A stretch of 64,000 nt of DNA from Nocardia wallacei. GTDB lineage: Bacteria > Actinomycetota > Actinomycetes > Mycobacteriales > Mycobacteriaceae. Below, piece by piece: positions 50,678-64,000 of the stretch. A program made the position numbers and the translations under genes. The stretch's first letter is position 1, and every line of letters starts with the position of its first letter. Location: assembly GCF_029868745.1 (NCBI RefSeq), contig NZ_JARWOP010000174.1, positions 1 through 64,000 on the forward strand, given 5' to 3'. A model generated the notes under the pieces. The model saw only the letters and a program-made list of their open reading frames with translations, had not been told where the DNA came from and did not search any database.

Positions 50678-50867
50678 GATTCCCACGCTACCGCTGCCGG
50701 TGCGCGCGTTCCCCGCTTACCCACGGGCCGGTCATCGGCGGACAATCGGGCGGTACCTGGGCGAACGGGCCGCGGGACCGGGGATGGGGTGCACCGGTTG
50801 TTCACATGCGTTGGGGTTATCCACATTTCGCGTTCGGCCATTCCGCTCGCTCGCCGTCCGGGCAACG

Positions 50868-51317
50868 ATGGTCGGTATGACAGCCATCGCCTTCGTAGTC
50901 CTCGCCACGTGGTGCGCGGCGCTGAGTGTCGTGGATCTGCGCGAGCGGCGGCTGCCGAATCCCTTGACCGGCCTCGGCGCTGCGGCGGTCCTCGGCTATG
51001 CGCTGGCGACCGACCAGCTGCGCGCCGCCGTCACGGGCGCCCTGCTGCTGACCGTCCCGTACCTGGCGGTACATCTCGTCGCGCCCGCTGCCTTCGGAGC
51101 GGGTGACGTGAAGCTGGCTCTGGGTCTCGGAGCAGCCGCGGCCTGTGGCGGCGGGCAGGCGTGGAGCTGGGCCGCCGTGGCAGCGCCGCTGCTCACCGCA
51201 CTCGCCGGCGTCGTGACCTACTTGCATCATCGAATTCGCGGCTCGCCCTGGAATCGTGCTCTCCCCCACGGCCCTTCGATGTGCGTATCGACCCTGCTCG
51301 CCCTCGTCCTCACGTGA
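50868..51317 (+). CDS. prepilin peptidase (A24 type)
   Basis: A small (149-residue) aspartic protease of the A24 family, which processes type IV pilin or Flp precursors. Two catalytic aspartates lie in ALSVVDLRERRLPNPLTGLG and FGAGDVKLALGLG (G-x-G-D). Four or five hydrophobic helices. Unlike E. coli PilD it lacks the methyltransferase domain. It corresponds to Rv2551c by position. Start ATG 50868 or 50877. It is divergent from pepQ. No pilin gene is nearby. Confidence 0.82.
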   Translation: MVGMTAIAFVVLATWCAALSVVDLRERRLPNPLTGLGAAAVLGYALATDQLRAAVTGALLLTVPYLAVHLVAPAAFGAGDVKLALGLGAAAACGGGQAWSWAAVAAPLLTALAGVVTYLHHRIRGSPWNRALPHGPSMCVSTLLALVLT

Positions 51318-51627
51318 ATCAGCGCCGGGCACACACACCACCCGCGCTACGAATTCGACCTTGGCGCGCCACAGCGGTGCACTCCGGACGGCCATGGCGA
51401 ATCGGGGTTGCCCGGAATGAGCTGTGTGTAGTCGCCAGGGGCAGGGCCGTGGATTCCAACGGTCCGGACAGTGCCGATCGGGGGTGGCCTAGGGGCTTTT
51501 CGGAGATGGCGGAGAGCGCGCATTATCGGAGGTAGTCACCTCGGCTCGGGTGTGGCGTGCGGCCACCGGCGCGGCCGGTGCGGGCCGGATGTCCGGGTAA
51601 CGGTGCTGACGTGGAAAGATGGACGGC
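51318..51627. other. gap upstream of aroC
   Basis: About 310 bases without a gene between the peptidase and aroC genes. Near 51560 there is a GC-rich inverted repeat (GGCCACCGGC...GCCGGTGCGGGCC). No recognisable riboswitch or operator. It should contain the aroCKB promoter. Confidence 0.35.
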
Positions 51628-52829
51628 GTGTTGCGCTGGATTACTGCTGGTGAGTCTCATGGTCCCGCTCTCGTCGCGATCCTCGAGGGGATGGTGGCCG
51701 GGGTGGAGGTGACCTCCGCCGATATTGCCGCGCAACTGGCGCGTCGCCGGCTCGGGTACGGGCGCGGGGCGCGGATGAAGTTCGAGGCCGACAAGGTCAC
51801 CGTGATCGGCGGTGTCCGGCACGGGCGCACCATGGGCGGACCGGTCGCGATCGAGATCGCGAATTCCGAATGGCCCAAGTGGACGCAGGTCATGTCCGCC
51901 GATCCGGTGGACGAGGCGGAACTGGCCGAACTGGCCCGCAACGCCCCGCTCACCCGGCCGCGCCCCGGCCACGCCGACTACTCCGGCATGCTCAAGTACG
52001 GCTTCGACGACGCACGCAATGTGCTGGAGCGCGCCAGCGCCCGCGAGACCGCCGCCCGGGTTGCCGCCGGCACCGTGGCGCGCCAGTTCCTGCGCCAGGC
52101 CCTCGGCGTGGAGGTCGTCTCGCACGTGGTGTCGATCGGCACCGCCCGGGCCACGGCCGGTCTGGTGCCGACGGCCGCCGACCTCGCCGCCGTCGACGAG
52201 AGCCCGGTGCGCGCCTTCGACAAGGACGCGGAGGCGGCGATGATCGCCGAGATCGAGGCCGCCAAGAAGGACGGTGACACGCTCGGCGGCGTCGTGGAGG
52301 TGGTCGTGGACGGCCTGCCGGTCGGGCTGGGCTCGTTCATCAGCGGCGCGGACCGGCTGGACGCGCGCCTGGCCGCGGCGCTGATGGGGATTCAGGCCAT
52401 CAAGGGCGTCGAGGTCGGCGACGGGTTCGAGACCGCGCGCCGCCGCGGCAGCCAGGCTCACGACGAGATGCGGCCCGGCCCGGATGGCGTGCTGCGTTCG
52501 ACCAACCGCGCGGGCGGGCTCGAGGGCGGCATGACCAACGGCGAGCCGCTGCGCGTGCGCGCCGCGATGAAGCCGATCTCGACCGTGCCGCGCGCGCTGT
52601 CCACCGTGGACATGACCACCGGCGACGAGGCCGTCGCCATCCATCAGCGCTCGGACGTGTGCGCGGTGCCCGCCGCCGGTGTGGTCGCCGAGGCCATGGT
52701 CGCGCTGGTCGTGGCCCAGGCGGCGCTGGAGAAGTTCGGCGGCGACTCGCTGCCCGAGACCGTCGACAACATCACCAGCTACCTGAAGCGGATCAGCGCG
52801 CGCCCGCATGTCCCGGGCGCCGTCCCCTC

Positions 52830-52833
<4 letters not shown>
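51628..52833 (+). CDS. aroC: chorismate synthase
   Basis: A 401-residue FMN-dependent synthase that converts EPSP to chorismate. Signatures are [14 protein letters not shown] at the N-terminus, [20 protein letters not shown], the central [20 protein letters not shown] and [14 protein letters not shown]; a C-terminal region includes [23 protein letters not shown] 51628 is preferred to ATG 51619 because [12 protein letters not shown] is the common start and gives the length of the mycobacterial enzyme. Leads aroC-aroK-aroB. Confidence 0.95.
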
Positions 52834-55859
<3,026 letters not shown>

Positions 55860-55888
55860 AGTTCGCCACGGCCGCATCAGGAGTCAGC

Positions 55889-56227
55889 ATGCCGGTCCTC
55901 CCCGCGCGCATAATCGCCGTTCCGGTCAGCCTGTGGCTGCTCGCCGCGCTCGCGGTCGACGCCGACTATCGGGCCGACAATATCTTCGCGCTGCCGGACG
56001 CGGCGTTCTCACTGGTGCTGCTGATATCGGCGGTGCTCCCGGCGCGCCGCGCGGTGCCAGGGCTGACCGCCGGGTTCTTCTTCGGATCCGGGGTGGTCAC
56101 GGTCGCGGCCGTGGACCGCTTCACCCGCGACGAACCGGCGCAGGGAATTCTCGACCTCGTGATCGCCGCGATCTATCTCGGCGTCGCGGCGCGGTTGCTG
56201 ACCCACGCTCCGGCGCGAGCGGCCTGA
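55889..56227 (+). CDS. small multi-pass membrane protein
   Basis: A 112-residue protein with three or four hydrophobic helices: LPARIIAVPVSLWLLAALAV, FSLVLLISAVLPA, LTAGFFFGSGVVTVAAV and ILDLVIAAIYLGVAARL. ATG 55889 has GGAG at a good distance. The 135 bases upstream in frame belong to the tandem repeat and are not included. It is unlike any family I can name. Stops two bases from the convergent membrane-protein gene. Confidence 0.7.
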   Translation: MPVLPARIIAVPVSLWLLAALAVDADYRADNIFALPDAAFSLVLLISAVLPARRAVPGLTAGFFFGSGVVTVAAVDRFTRDEPAQGILDLVIAAIYLGVAARLLTHAPARAA

Positions 56228-56228
56228 C

Positions 56229-56702
56229 CTACAGCGCGGACGCGGCGTTCGGCGGCGGCGCGGGCTCGGCCTTCTTCGTTTCCCGGCCGACCAGGAAGCG
56301 GCCGAGGGCGACCCCGACCATGCCGGGCACGAAGATCAGCAGGATGATGAACGACGCTCCGGCGGTGATCTCGAACCCCAGGCCGTTGTCGCCGAGATCG
56401 AACTTCGGCAGGTAGTCCAGCACCCAGGCCACCACACCGCCGCCCAGGCCCCCGGCGATGCCCGCCTTCAGCCAGCGCATGGTGAGGTCGGCGCCGCCGC
56501 GGTCGGGATCCGGGTTCGCGCGGCGGTCGCCGCGGCCGTCGAGCAGTCCCCACGCGACCACGATCGCGATCAGCACGATCAGGCACAGGATCCGCATCCA
56601 CGAGCCGTGCGTCGGCCAATAGATCATCCCGAAACCGAGCACGGTCCGAAGCACCACGGTCAGCACCCCGAGCGCCACGGCGCGCAACACCCACGCATTC
56701 AT
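56229..56702 (-). CDS. B-4DMT/Rv2536-like membrane protein
   Basis: A 157-residue protein with four predicted helices (VLRAVALGVLTVVLRTVLGF, ILCLIVLIAIVVAWGLLD, AGIAGGLGGGVVAWVLDYLP, FIILLIFVPGMVGVALGRFL). It resembles the small actinobacterial transporter-like family found beside aroB/pepQ, such as Rv2536 in M. tuberculosis. Substrate unknown. ATG 56702 with AAGGTG six bases upstream is preferred to GTG 56711. Confidence 0.7.
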   Translation of the reverse strand: MNAWVLRAVALGVLTVVLRTVLGFGMIYWPTHGSWMRILCLIVLIAIVVAWGLLDGRGDRRANPDPDRGGADLTMRWLKAGIAGGLGGGVVAWVLDYLPKFDLGDNGLGFEITAGASFIILLIFVPGMVGVALGRFLVGRETKKAEPAPPPNAASAL

Positions 56703-56803
56703 GTCGATCACCTTAACCTGCCGGGCGGTCCCGAAAAACAGTAACCGGTTACAGAAACCGAGGACGGGACACCGGCAGGTGAGGCGCGGGTGCGGACGAA
56801 CGG

Positions 56804-57061
56804 TCAGTTGGGGGCCGGGATCCAGATGTCGTAGTTACCGCTGCCGTCGTTACGCAGGACGCACTCCCCCTGCGCGTGCCATTGCGGCGCCTCCTTCAAG
56901 CAGAAGCCCAGCGAGATGCCCGACACGCTCTCCAAACAGACGAAGCCCCAGCGCGGCGACGCCGAGGCACAACCGGCAGCATGTGCCGTCGATTGCCCGG
57001 CCAACACGAATCCGCACGCGGCGATGACCATCGCGAAGGCGATACCAACACGAGTGAACAT
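56804..57061 (-). CDS. small secreted protein with four cysteines
   Basis: An 85-residue precursor. Residues 1-28 are a Sec signal peptide (basic MFTR, hydrophobic IAFAMVIAACGFVLAG, then STAHA) with predicted cleavage before AGC. The mature form of about 57 residues holds four Cys (AAGC, WGFVC, LGFC, QGEC), able to make two disulfides, and ends in DIWIPAPN. No family is recognised. It stands alone on the minus strand between aroE and the membrane protein, with the composition of neighbouring genes. Confidence 0.75.
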   Translation of the reverse strand: MFTRVGIAFAMVIAACGFVLAGQSTAHAAGCASASPRWGFVCLESVSGISLGFCLKEAPQWHAQGECVLRNDGSGNYDIWIPAPN

Positions 57062-57170
57062 GATTTCAGCCCCTCCCCTTCAGTTCTCGAATGCATCCCC
57101 CTCGAAATGCATTGAACAACAAGATGATACCGACCAGCCCCGGCAATCGGAAGGCTCGGACGCCGCGGCA

Positions 57171-58016
57171 TCAGCTTTCGGATCGAAGCCCGTCGCCCAG
57201 CGCCGCCGCCATTTCCGCGCGCGGAGCAGGCCGGCCGGTGAACAGCTCAACCTGCCCGTACGCCTGGTTCAACAACATCTCCAGGCCGCTGACCACCGTA
57301 TTTCCCGCCCGCGCCACCGCATCGGCCAGCGGTGTCGGCCAGGGGTTGTAGATCGCGTCGAGGACCAGCGGCGCGAGGGCTGCCGCGTCGGCGACGGCGG
57401 CCGCGGCGGCGGACGGGACCGTGCTGACGACAACGTCAGCCTTCGAACACGCGGTGCGCACCTGTTCCGGCTCGAAAGCCCGGTACACAGCGGTCATTCC
57501 GAGTCGTTCGGCGAGTCCCAGTGCGCTGCTTGCCCTTCCGGCATCCCGAGCCGCGACAGTCACCGATTTCGCACCGAGTTCGGACAGCGCGAACAACGAC
57601 GGTCGCGCGGTGCCGCCCGCACCCAGCACGACGGCTTCGGTGACCGAGGCGACCCCGCCGCCGCGCAGTGCGCCCAGTACCCCGTCGATGTCCGTGCAGT
57701 CCGCACGCCAGCCGGTCTCGGTGCGCACCAACGTATTCGCCGATCCCACGAGCACCGCGCGTTCGGTGCGTTCCTGGGCGTACGCCAAGGCGGCTTCCTT
57801 GCCGGGCATGGTCACCGAGAGTCCGATCCACTCGGACCCGAGCCCGTCCACCAGCGCGGGCAACTGCTCCGCCGAACATTCGACACGCTCGTACGTCCAT
57901 GGCAGCCCGAGTGCCCGATACGCGGCCAGATGCAGCTGCGGAGAACGGGAATGGGCGATCGGCTTTCCCAGCACCGCGGCCCTGCGGACCTCACCGTCCA
58001 CTGTCGAGAACCCCAT
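57171..58016 (-). CDS. aroE: shikimate dehydrogenase
   Basis: A 281-residue NADPH-dependent enzyme reducing dehydroshikimate to shikimate. N-terminal substrate domain: VLGKPIAHSRSPQLHLAAYR with the SxS pair, catalytic Lys in LSVTMPGKEAALAYA; then NTLVR...ADCTDIDGVL with catalytic Asp. Nucleotide loop VLGAGGTARPSLFAL. ATG overlaps the 3' end of mltG by 26 bases. It is the last gene of the rarA-alaS-ruvX-mltG-aroE series. Confidence 0.95.
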   Translation of the reverse strand: MGFSTVDGEVRRAAVLGKPIAHSRSPQLHLAAYRALGLPWTYERVECSAEQLPALVDGLGSEWIGLSVTMPGKEAALAYAQERTERAVLVGSANTLVRTETGWRADCTDIDGVLGALRGGGVASVTEAVVLGAGGTARPSLFALSELGAKSVTVAARDAGRASSALGLAERLGMTAVYRAFEPEQVRTACSKADVVVSTVPSAAAAAVADAAALAPLVLDAIYNPWPTPLADAVARAGNTVVSGLEMLLNQAYGQVELFTGRPAPRAEMAAALGDGLRSES

Positions 58017-59559
58017 TGTCCTGAGCCTGGGTGATATTCCGCAGATGGTCGGAATAGCTCTTGGTGAAAAGCGTTGTCCCCGAATTGTCGACGGTGACGA
58101 AATACAGCCAGTCGCCGGGCGCCGGATTCTCCACGGCGTGCAACGCGTTCAGCGACGGCGCCGCGATCGGATTCGCGGGCAGCCCGACCATGGCATAGGT
58201 GTTCCACGGTGTGACCTTCGCGCGATCGGCGTCGGTGGTGGCCACCTCGATCTCGTTCAGCGCGTAGTTCACCGTCGAATCGAACTGGAGCATCTGACCG
58301 ACCTTCAGCCGGTTCACGATCACCCGCGCCACCTTGGCCATGTCGTTGGGTTTCGCTTCGCGTTCCACCAGCGAGGCGGAGATCAGCGTCTGGTACGGCG
58401 AGAGCCCGTTCGCCGCACCGGCTTGCAGCAGGCCGGTCGATTCGTAGGTGGCGGCGCTCTGGGTGATCAGCTGTTGCAGAATCTGCTGCGGCGTGCCGCT
58501 CGGATCGAAATCCAGGGAACCCGCGGCGATGAGACCCTCGAGCTGCCGGCTGCGGTCGGGCGCCCGCCGCACTTCCTGCTCGGCCCAGGCCGGAACTCCG
58601 AGCGCGGCCAGATCGGTGCCGGCGCCCGCGGCGGCGAGCTCATCAGCGGTCACGCACCTGCGCGCGGGCTCGGCGCCCATGCAACTCGCCTGGGCGACAA
58701 GGGAATAGATGCCCGGCGTAGGGGTCCCGTTCCGCTTCACCTCGGATTGATCGTGCAGCAGCCGCCCCTCGGAGATCACCACATTGCCGACGCGCGAGTC
58801 CTTGCTCATCAACGCCGTCACGGCCGCGGAGCCCTTGCTGTGCGCGGGGACGGCATAGAAGCCTGGCTGCACCGAATTCATCTTCGAATTGCGGATCGCG
58901 GCCTCGTAGAACGCGCCGGTGCTGGCCACCACGCCCTTGTCGTACATGGTCTGGGCGATCTGCTCGGCGGTGTCGCCCGCCTTCACCCGCACCACCACCG
59001 CCGGACCGGCCGGGCCGGCGAAGTCCTCGGGCCCGCCCAGCTTGCCGATGAACTTGTAACCGGCGTACCCGCCGGCGGCCACGAACAGCACGACGAAGAC
59101 GGCGCCGAGGATCCACAGATTGCGGCGGCGACGCTGGCGTTCGGCCGCTTTGCGCGAAGCGACCCGGGAACGCTTGCTCCGCGCGGACTGCCCGCGGCCG
59201 GACTGGCTCCGGCCGGTTTGCTTGCGGGCCGGGCGCTCTCGTGCGGACCGTCCCCGGGGCGGCTCTTCTCCCGCGGACCGATTCCTGGCCGATCGGCCCT
59301 GGGCGGGCGCCCGGCGCTGACCCGAGCGCTGCGGCCGCGGCGGCGGCACCGGCTCGGGCTCCTCGTCGGTGTAGACCGGAATGACGGTGGTGTCGTCGTC
59401 GTAGTCGTCCCAGTCGTCGTCGACCGGCGCCGCGTGGCGGGAACCACGCCCGCGCGGCGCTCGGTCGTCGGCGCCCCAACCGCTGTCGCGGCGACGGTAT
59501 CGCCGCTCCTCGACGCTCTGCCGATGACGTTCCTCGGCCCGCGCCCAGCGGTCATTCAT
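57991..59559 (-). CDS. mltG: endolytic transglycosylase MltG (YceG-like)
   Basis: A 522-residue protein. Residues 1-145 are cytoplasmic, disordered and charged, with an Arg-rich block ([19 protein letters not shown]). One transmembrane helix lies at about 148-168 ([20 protein letters not shown]). The extracytoplasmic part has the LysM-like start and the YceG catalytic domain: [18 protein letters not shown] (catalytic Glu in EREAK) and [16 protein letters not shown] with [12 protein letters not shown]. It would cut glycan strands during peptidoglycan elongation. ATG overlaps ruvX by eight bases. Confidence 0.93.
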   Translation of the reverse strand: MNDRWARAEERHRQSVEERRYRRRDSGWGADDRAPRGRGSRHAAPVDDDWDDYDDDTTVIPVYTDEEPEPVPPPRPQRSGQRRAPAQGRSARNRSAGEEPPRGRSARERPARKQTGRSQSGRGQSARSKRSRVASRKAAERQRRRRNLWILGAVFVVLFVAAGGYAGYKFIGKLGGPEDFAGPAGPAVVVRVKAGDTAEQIAQTMYDKGVVASTGAFYEAAIRNSKMNSVQPGFYAVPAHSKGSAAVTALMSKDSRVGNVVISEGRLLHDQSEVKRNGTPTPGIYSLVAQASCMGAEPARRCVTADELAAAGAGTDLAALGVPAWAEQEVRRAPDRSRQLEGLIAAGSLDFDPSGTPQQILQQLITQSAATYESTGLLQAGAANGLSPYQTLISASLVEREAKPNDMAKVARVIVNRLKVGQMLQFDSTVNYALNEIEVATTDADRAKVTPWNTYAMVGLPANPIAAPSLNALHAVENPAPGDWLYFVTVDNSGTTLFTKSYSDHLRNITQAQDNGVLDSGR

Positions 59560-60106
59560 CCGACCACCCTGCCGACTGCTCCCCGGCCGCCTTCAACACC
59601 GCACTCCGTTCGTCCAACCATCCCTGCAGGATCGATACGGCCGCCGCCTGATCGATCATCTGCCGCTGGCCACGCGCGCGAACTCCACTGTCCCGCAATG
59701 CACGTGCAGCTGACACCGTAGTCAAACGTTCGTCGGAAAGTCGTATCGGCACTCCGGGAATCATGGATCGCAAACGATCAGCGAAGGAGATGGCGAGCGC
59801 GGCGGAGGCGCCGTTCGCCCCGCGCAGCGTCCTGGGCAGGCCGACGATCACCTCGACGGCCTCGTACTCCCGCACAATTTCGGCAATCCGGGCGAGATCG
59901 GCCGTCCCGTCGCCGCGCGCTCCACGGCCGCTTTTCGAGCCGGCGCGCTGCACCGTCTCGACCGGCGTGGCGAGGATGCCGTCCGGATCGCAGGCGGCGA
60001 CGCCGACGCGCACGGTCCCGACATCGATGGCGATGCGGCGGCCGCGCCCGGGATCGGTCGCGGCGCTGGGCCGGTCGACCGATTCCGAACTCTCGGACCT
60101 GGACAT
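59552..60106 (-). CDS. ruvX: YqgF-type Holliday junction resolvase-like protein
   Basis: A 184-residue RNase H-fold protein, essential in many bacteria for rRNA or junction processing. N-terminal strand [40 protein letters not shown] and [20 protein letters not shown] with [20 protein letters not shown] carry the four acidic/DExx residues. Overlaps alaS by one base and mltG by eight. Confidence 0.93.
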   Translation of the reverse strand: MSRSESSESVDRPSAATDPGRGRRIAIDVGTVRVGVAACDPDGILATPVETVQRAGSKSGRGARGDGTADLARIAEIVREYEAVEVIVGLPRTLRGANGASAALAISFADRLRSMIPGVPIRLSDERLTTVSAARALRDSGVRARGQRQMIDQAAAVSILQGWLDERSAVLKAAGEQSAGWSDE

Positions 60107-62778
60107 CAGGCGGCGCGCTCGGCCACCTGCGCCCGTACCGCGGCCAGCCCGGCCGCGATCCCCGAGGGATCCGACCCGGCGCCCTGCGCCATCTCCGGTT
60201 TGCCGCCGCCGCGCCCGGCGATGCTCGGACCGAAGCTGCCGACCAGATCACCGGCCCGGAAACCGAGTTCCTGCGCAGGCTTGTTCACCGCGACCACGAA
60301 CGGCACCTTGCCATCGGCGTTGCCGAGCAGCACCACCACGGCGGGCCGGGTGCCGAACCGGCCCCGGATGTCGGTCGCGAGGGTGCGCAGATCGCCGCCG
60401 CCCACGCCCTCGGGCGCGGCGGCCGCCACCAGCAGCACCTCGCCGAACCGCTGGGCCTCGTCGACGAACTTCGCGGCCTGTGCCAGCACGGCCTGAACCT
60501 TGCTGCGCTCCAGCTCTTTCTCGGCCACCTTGAGCCGCTCGACCAGCTGCTCGACGCGGGCGGGCACCTCCTCGCTGGGCACCTTCAGCGAGGACGCCAC
60601 ACCGGCCAGCAGCGCGCGCTCCTTGGCCAGGTACTTGTAGGAGTCCAGGCCGACGAACGCCTCCACGCGCCGCACGCCGGAACCGACCGACGACTCACCG
60701 AGCACCGTGATCGGGCCGATCTGCGAGGAGTGCTCGACGTGGGTGCCGCCGCACAGCTCCATCGAGAACGGGCCGCCGATCTCCACGACCCGGACCTCGC
60801 TGCCGTAGTTCTCGCCGAACAGGGCCAGCGCGCCCATCGACTTGGCCTTGGGCAGATCGGTGACGAAGGTGTTGACGGGGAAGTCGGCGCCGACCGCGTC
60901 GTTGGACACGGCCTCGATGTCGGCCTTCTGTCCTTCAGACAGCTGGCCTTGCCAATTGAAGTCGAAGCGCAGGTAGCCGGGCTTGTTCAGCGAACCGGCC
61001 TGTACCGCGTTCGGGCCGAGCACCTGTCGCAGCGCGGCGTGCACCATGTGGGTGCCGGAGTGGCCCTGGGTCGCGCCGCGCCGCCAGGCCGGGTCGACCT
61101 GGGCGAGGACGGTGTCGCCCTCGGTGATCTGGCCCTGTTCGACGGTGGCCTTGTGCACCCAGAGCTTCTTGGCGATCTTCTGCACGTCGTTCACGCGCAG
61201 CTTCACGCCCGACGCGGTGATCACGCCGCGGTCGGCGATCTGGCCGCCGGACTCGGCGTAGAGCGGGCTGCGGTCGAGGATCACCTCGACGTCCTGTCCG
61301 GCGGTCGCGGTGGGGACCCGCACGCCGTCGGCGAGCAGGGCGATGACCTGGGCCTCGGTGGTGAGTTCGGCGAAGCCGGTGAACTCGGTGGCGCCGCGGT
61401 CGACGAGTTCCTTGTAGATCGACAGGTCGGCGTGCGCGTGCTTGCGGGCGGCCGCGTCCTCCTTGGCGCGCCGGCGCTGCTCGGCCATCAGCGAGCGGAA
61501 GCCCTGCTCGTCGACCTCGAGCCCGGCCTCGGCGGCCATCTCGAGGGTCAGATCGATGGGGAAGCCGTAGGTGTCGTGCAGGGTGAACGCGTCCGATCCG
61601 GCGATCTTGCGGCCGCCCGCCGACTTCACCTCGGCGACGGTCTCGTCGAACAGTTTCGAGCCGGTGGTCAACGTCTTGAGGAACGCGGTCTCCTCGCCGA
61701 CCGCGACGTTCTCGATGCGCCGGAAGTCGGTGGCCAGTTCGGGATACGACGGCGCCATCAGGTCGCTGACGGTCTTCATGAACTCGCCCATCACCGGCTT
61801 CTCCGCGCCCAGCAGCCGCACGGAGCGGACGATGCGGCGCAGCAGCCGCCGCAGCACGTAGCCGCGGCCGTCGTTGCCGGGGTTGACGCCGTCGGAGATC
61901 AGCATCGCGGCGCTGCGAGCGTGGTCGGCGATGACCCGGAAGCGGACATCGTCTGCGTGCTCGACGGCGTACTTCTTGCCGGTCAGCTCCTCGGCCTTGG
62001 TGATGATCGGGCGCAGCAGGTCGGTCTCGTAGACGTTGTCGACGCCTTGCAGCAGCATCGCCACCCGCTCGACGCCCATGCCGGTGTCGATGTTCTTGCG
62101 CGGCAGCGTGCCGACCGGGGCGTGGCCCTCCTTCGGGCTCAGCTCGCCGCGGATGTCCTGCATGAAGACGAGGTTCCAGATCTCGAGATAGCGGTCCTCG
62201 TCGGCGACCGGGCCGCCGTCGCGGCCGTACTCGGGGCCGCGGTCGAAGTAGATCTCCGAGCAGGGACCGCCCGGACCGGGCACGCCCATGTCCCAGTAGT
62301 TGTCCTTGCCGTCGCGGAACTGGATGCGCTCGTTCGGGATTCCGGCGACGCGGTGCCAGATCTCGGCGGCTTCCGGATCCGATTCGTAGGCGGTGACCCA
62401 GATGCGCTCGGGGTCGAAGCCGAAGCCGCCCTCCTCCTGGGATGTGGTGATCAGCTCCCAGGCGAAGGTGATGGCCCCCTCCTTGAAGTAGTCGCCGAAG
62501 GAGAAGTTGCCGGCCATCTGGAAGAACGTGTTGTGCCTGGTGGTGACGCCCACCTCGTCGATGTCGCCGGTGCGCACGCACTTCTGCACGCTCGTCGCGC
62601 GCGCGAACGGCGGCGCCTCCTGGCCCAGGAAATACGGCTTGAACTGGACCATGCCCGCGTTGACGAACAGCAGGTTGGGGTCCGGCAGGATCAGCGAGGC
62701 ACTGGGGACCTCGGTATGCCCGGCACGGACGAAATGCTCCAGGAAGCGCCGTCGAATCTCGTGGGTCTGCACAACCAT
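60106..62778 (-). CDS. alaS: alanyl-tRNA synthetase
   Basis: An 890-residue class II synthetase with editing activity. The catalytic domain opens [20 protein letters not shown] (start at 62778 or the GTG two codons on) and has motif 2 [20 protein letters not shown]. The editing domain keeps the zinc ligands in [13 protein letters not shown] and [16 protein letters not shown]. The C-terminal C-Ala part includes [20 protein letters not shown]. Followed by ruvX with overlap. Confidence 0.95.
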   Translation of the reverse strand: MVVQTHEIRRRFLEHFVRAGHTEVPSASLILPDPNLLFVNAGMVQFKPYFLGQEAPPFARATSVQKCVRTGDIDEVGVTTRHNTFFQMAGNFSFGDYFKEGAITFAWELITTSQEEGGFGFDPERIWVTAYESDPEAAEIWHRVAGIPNERIQFRDGKDNYWDMGVPGPGGPCSEIYFDRGPEYGRDGGPVADEDRYLEIWNLVFMQDIRGELSPKEGHAPVGTLPRKNIDTGMGVERVAMLLQGVDNVYETDLLRPIITKAEELTGKKYAVEHADDVRFRVIADHARSAAMLISDGVNPGNDGRGYVLRRLLRRIVRSVRLLGAEKPVMGEFMKTVSDLMAPSYPELATDFRRIENVAVGEETAFLKTLTTGSKLFDETVAEVKSAGGRKIAGSDAFTLHDTYGFPIDLTLEMAAEAGLEVDEQGFRSLMAEQRRRAKEDAAARKHAHADLSIYKELVDRGATEFTGFAELTTEAQVIALLADGVRVPTATAGQDVEVILDRSPLYAESGGQIADRGVITASGVKLRVNDVQKIAKKLWVHKATVEQGQITEGDTVLAQVDPAWRRGATQGHSGTHMVHAALRQVLGPNAVQAGSLNKPGYLRFDFNWQGQLSEGQKADIEAVSNDAVGADFPVNTFVTDLPKAKSMGALALFGENYGSEVRVVEIGGPFSMELCGGTHVEHSSQIGPITVLGESSVGSGVRRVEAFVGLDSYKYLAKERALLAGVASSLKVPSEEVPARVEQLVERLKVAEKELERSKVQAVLAQAAKFVDEAQRFGEVLLVAAAAPEGVGGGDLRTLATDIRGRFGTRPAVVVLLGNADGKVPFVVAVNKPAQELGFRAGDLVGSFGPSIAGRGGGKPEMAQGAGSDPSGIAAGLAAVRAQVAERAA

Positions 62779-62884
62779 CCAGCCTACCGGGAACCGTCCA
62801 GCGGGTTTCGGTCGGTGGGCCGGTGCGGACAGGCTCGCGGAGGGTCCCCGCGGGGAGCATCGGCGCGGCCGGGGCAGGGACTGC

Positions 62885-64000
62885 TCAGCGCCCGCGAACG
62901 ATGCGGCGCAGCTTGGTTACCCGTGGACCCACTTCACGCTCGTAGCCGTGGTCGGTCGGGCGGTAGTACTCCGTGCCGACCAGCTCGTCGGGCGGATACT
63001 GCTGGGCGAGCACGCCGTCGGGGTGATCGTGCGGGTACTTGTAGCCCTGCGCGTTGCCCAGTTTCGCCGCGCCCGCGTAATGACCGTCGCGCAGGTGCGG
63101 CGGCACGGCACCGGCCTTGCCCGCGCCGATGTCGGACAGCGCGGCGCCGATGGCCGCGGCGACCGCGCCCGATTTCGGGGCGGTGGCGACGTGGATCGTG
63201 GCGTGCGCGAGGGCCAGTTGCGCTTCCGGCATGCCGACCAGCTGCACCACCTGCGCCGCGGCGACGGCGGTCTGCAACGCGGTCGGGTCGGCCATGCCGA
63301 CGTCCTCGCTGGCCTGGATCATCAAGCGGCGGGCAATGAATCGCGGGTCCTCCCCCGCGCTGATCATCCGCGCCAGATAGTGCAGCGCGGCGTCGACGTC
63401 GGAACCGCGCAGCGATTTGATGAACGCGCTGATCACGTCGTAGTGCTGGTCGCCCGCCCGGTCGTAGCGCACGGCCGCCTTGTCGACGCTGGCCTCCACC
63501 AGGTCGACGTCGACCGTGCCGTCCAGCGAGGATTCCGCGGAGGCCTCCAGCGCGGTCAGCGAACGGCGGGCGTCGCCGCCGGCGATGCGGACGATATGGT
63601 CCAGGGCCTCGTCGGTCACGGTGTACTCACCGCCCAAGCCGCGCGGATCCTCGATGGCTCGCCGCAGCACGGCACGAATATCGCTGTCCGACAACGACTG
63701 CAACTGAAGTACCAGCGAGCGCGACAGCAGCGGCGACACCACCGAGAAGGACGGGTTCTCCGTGGTCGCGCCGACCAGCAGCACCACCCGGTTCTCCACC
63801 GCGGCCAGCAGCGCGTCCTGCTGGGTCTTGGAGAAGCGGTGCACCTCGTCGATGAACAGCACCGTCTGCTCGCCCGCCAGTAGCCGCCGCCGCGCGAGGT
63901 CGATGACCGCGCGGACCTCCTTCACACCCGCGGACAGCGCGGACAACGCCTCGAAGCGCCGGCCGGTGGCTTGCGAGATGAGCGAGGCGAGCGTGGTCTT
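62885..64000 (-). CDS. rarA: replication-associated AAA+ ATPase RarA (MgsA), 5' end outside
   Basis: The C-terminal 370 residues of a RarA/MgsA-type ATPase, which acts at stalled forks. At the window edge the P-loop region ends in [20 protein letters not shown]; then Walker [21 protein letters not shown], sensor 1 [20 protein letters not shown], and the C-terminal tetramerisation part with [20 protein letters not shown]. The first part of the gene lies beyond position 64000. By position it corresponds to Rv2559c. Confidence 0.9.
   Translation of the reverse strand, partial: KTTLASLISQATGRRFEALSALSAGVKEVRAVIDLARRRLLAGEQTVLFIDEVHRFSKTQQDALLAAVENRVVLLVGATTENPSFSVVSPLLSRSLVLQLQSLSDSDIRAVLRRAIEDPRGLGGEYTVTDEALDHIVRIAGGDARRSLTALEASAESSLDGTVDVDLVEASVDKAAVRYDRAGDQHYDVISAFIKSLRGSDVDAALHYLARMISAGEDPRFIARRLMIQASEDVGMADPTALQTAVAAAQVVQLVGMPEAQLALAHATIHVATAPKSGAVAAAIGAALSDIGAGKAGAVPPHLRDGHYAGAAKLGNAQGYKYPHDHPDGVLAQQYPPDELVGTEYYRPTDHGYEREVGPRVTKLRRIVRGR

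Noticed and set aside
60730-63339. An 869-residue plus-strand frame over alaS
   Set aside because: Antisense of alaS and rarA without any recognised domain.

Overview
The window is high-GC actinobacterial DNA. Gene order, the tmRNA tag peptide (ADSHQRDYALAA) and the close pairing with Mycobacterium tuberculosis operons (fadE24-fadE23, prfB-mscS-ftsE-ftsX-smpB, pyrRBC-carAB, alaS-ruvX-mltG-aroE, pepQ-efp-nusB) point to the Mycobacteriales, most likely a Nocardia. All names and synteny statements come from reading translations and from memory of these families; no database search was run.

Region by region. 1-970: scarred DNA with the end of an IS3-family element, the 3' remnant of a gene next to it, and a decayed tyrosine integrase. 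981-6051: two acyl-CoA dehydrogenases behind twin operators, a methyltransferase, histidinol-phosphatase HisN and an SDR. 6396-8173: an FMN reductase divergent from an XRE/MmyB-type regulator. 8289-17206: housekeeping core with prfB, a MscS channel, ftsE-ftsX, recQ, a Band-7 protein, smpB and tmRNA. Three related small membrane proteins are scattered through this core. 17406-26310: accessory and regulatory genes, including an AraC regulator, a prolyl-4-hydroxylase-like oxygenase, DUF899, a TetR+MFS exporter pair, a TetR/cupin divergent pair, an SDR and an SRPBCC protein. 26447-27650: a PknK-like kinase that runs into about 95 bp of G/C homopolymer, probably an assembly or sequencing fault. 27653-35478: a complete pyrimidine operon (pyrR-pyrB-pyrC-membrane protein-carA-carB, transcribed on the minus strand) with a recognisable PyrR-binding loop ahead of pyrR.

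35722-48157: mixed accessory genes: alpha/beta hydrolase, an AlaA-type aminotransferase divergent from an HxlR regulator with twin operators, EcsC-like protein, dienelactone-hydrolase-like protein, coiled-coil protein, a divergent NAD-dependent DNA ligase, glycosyltransferase, an AlkB-like protein behind a LexA box, HD hydrolase, DUF4334 protein and a serpin. 48171-50677: pepQ-efp-nusB-YciI. 50868-55528: prepilin peptidase, aroC-aroK-aroB, then tandem repeats. 56229-64000: small membrane and secreted proteins, aroE-mltG-ruvX-alaS and the 3' part of rarA.

Functional themes are UMP synthesis under PyrR control, the shikimate pathway (aroC, aroK, aroB, aroE), ribosome rescue and translation (prfB, smpB, ssrA, efp, alaS), division and envelope (ftsEX, mltG), and DNA repair (recQ, ligase, ruvX, rarA, alkB). 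The most unusual observations are the triplicated small membrane protein family around ftsEX/recQ, shikimate kinase with a 330-residue Arg/Ser-rich tail, a tandem repeat that copies the 3' end of aroB where aroQ would be expected, a LexA-boxed alkB-like gene, and paired operators with 21-bp centre spacing in front of two unrelated genes.
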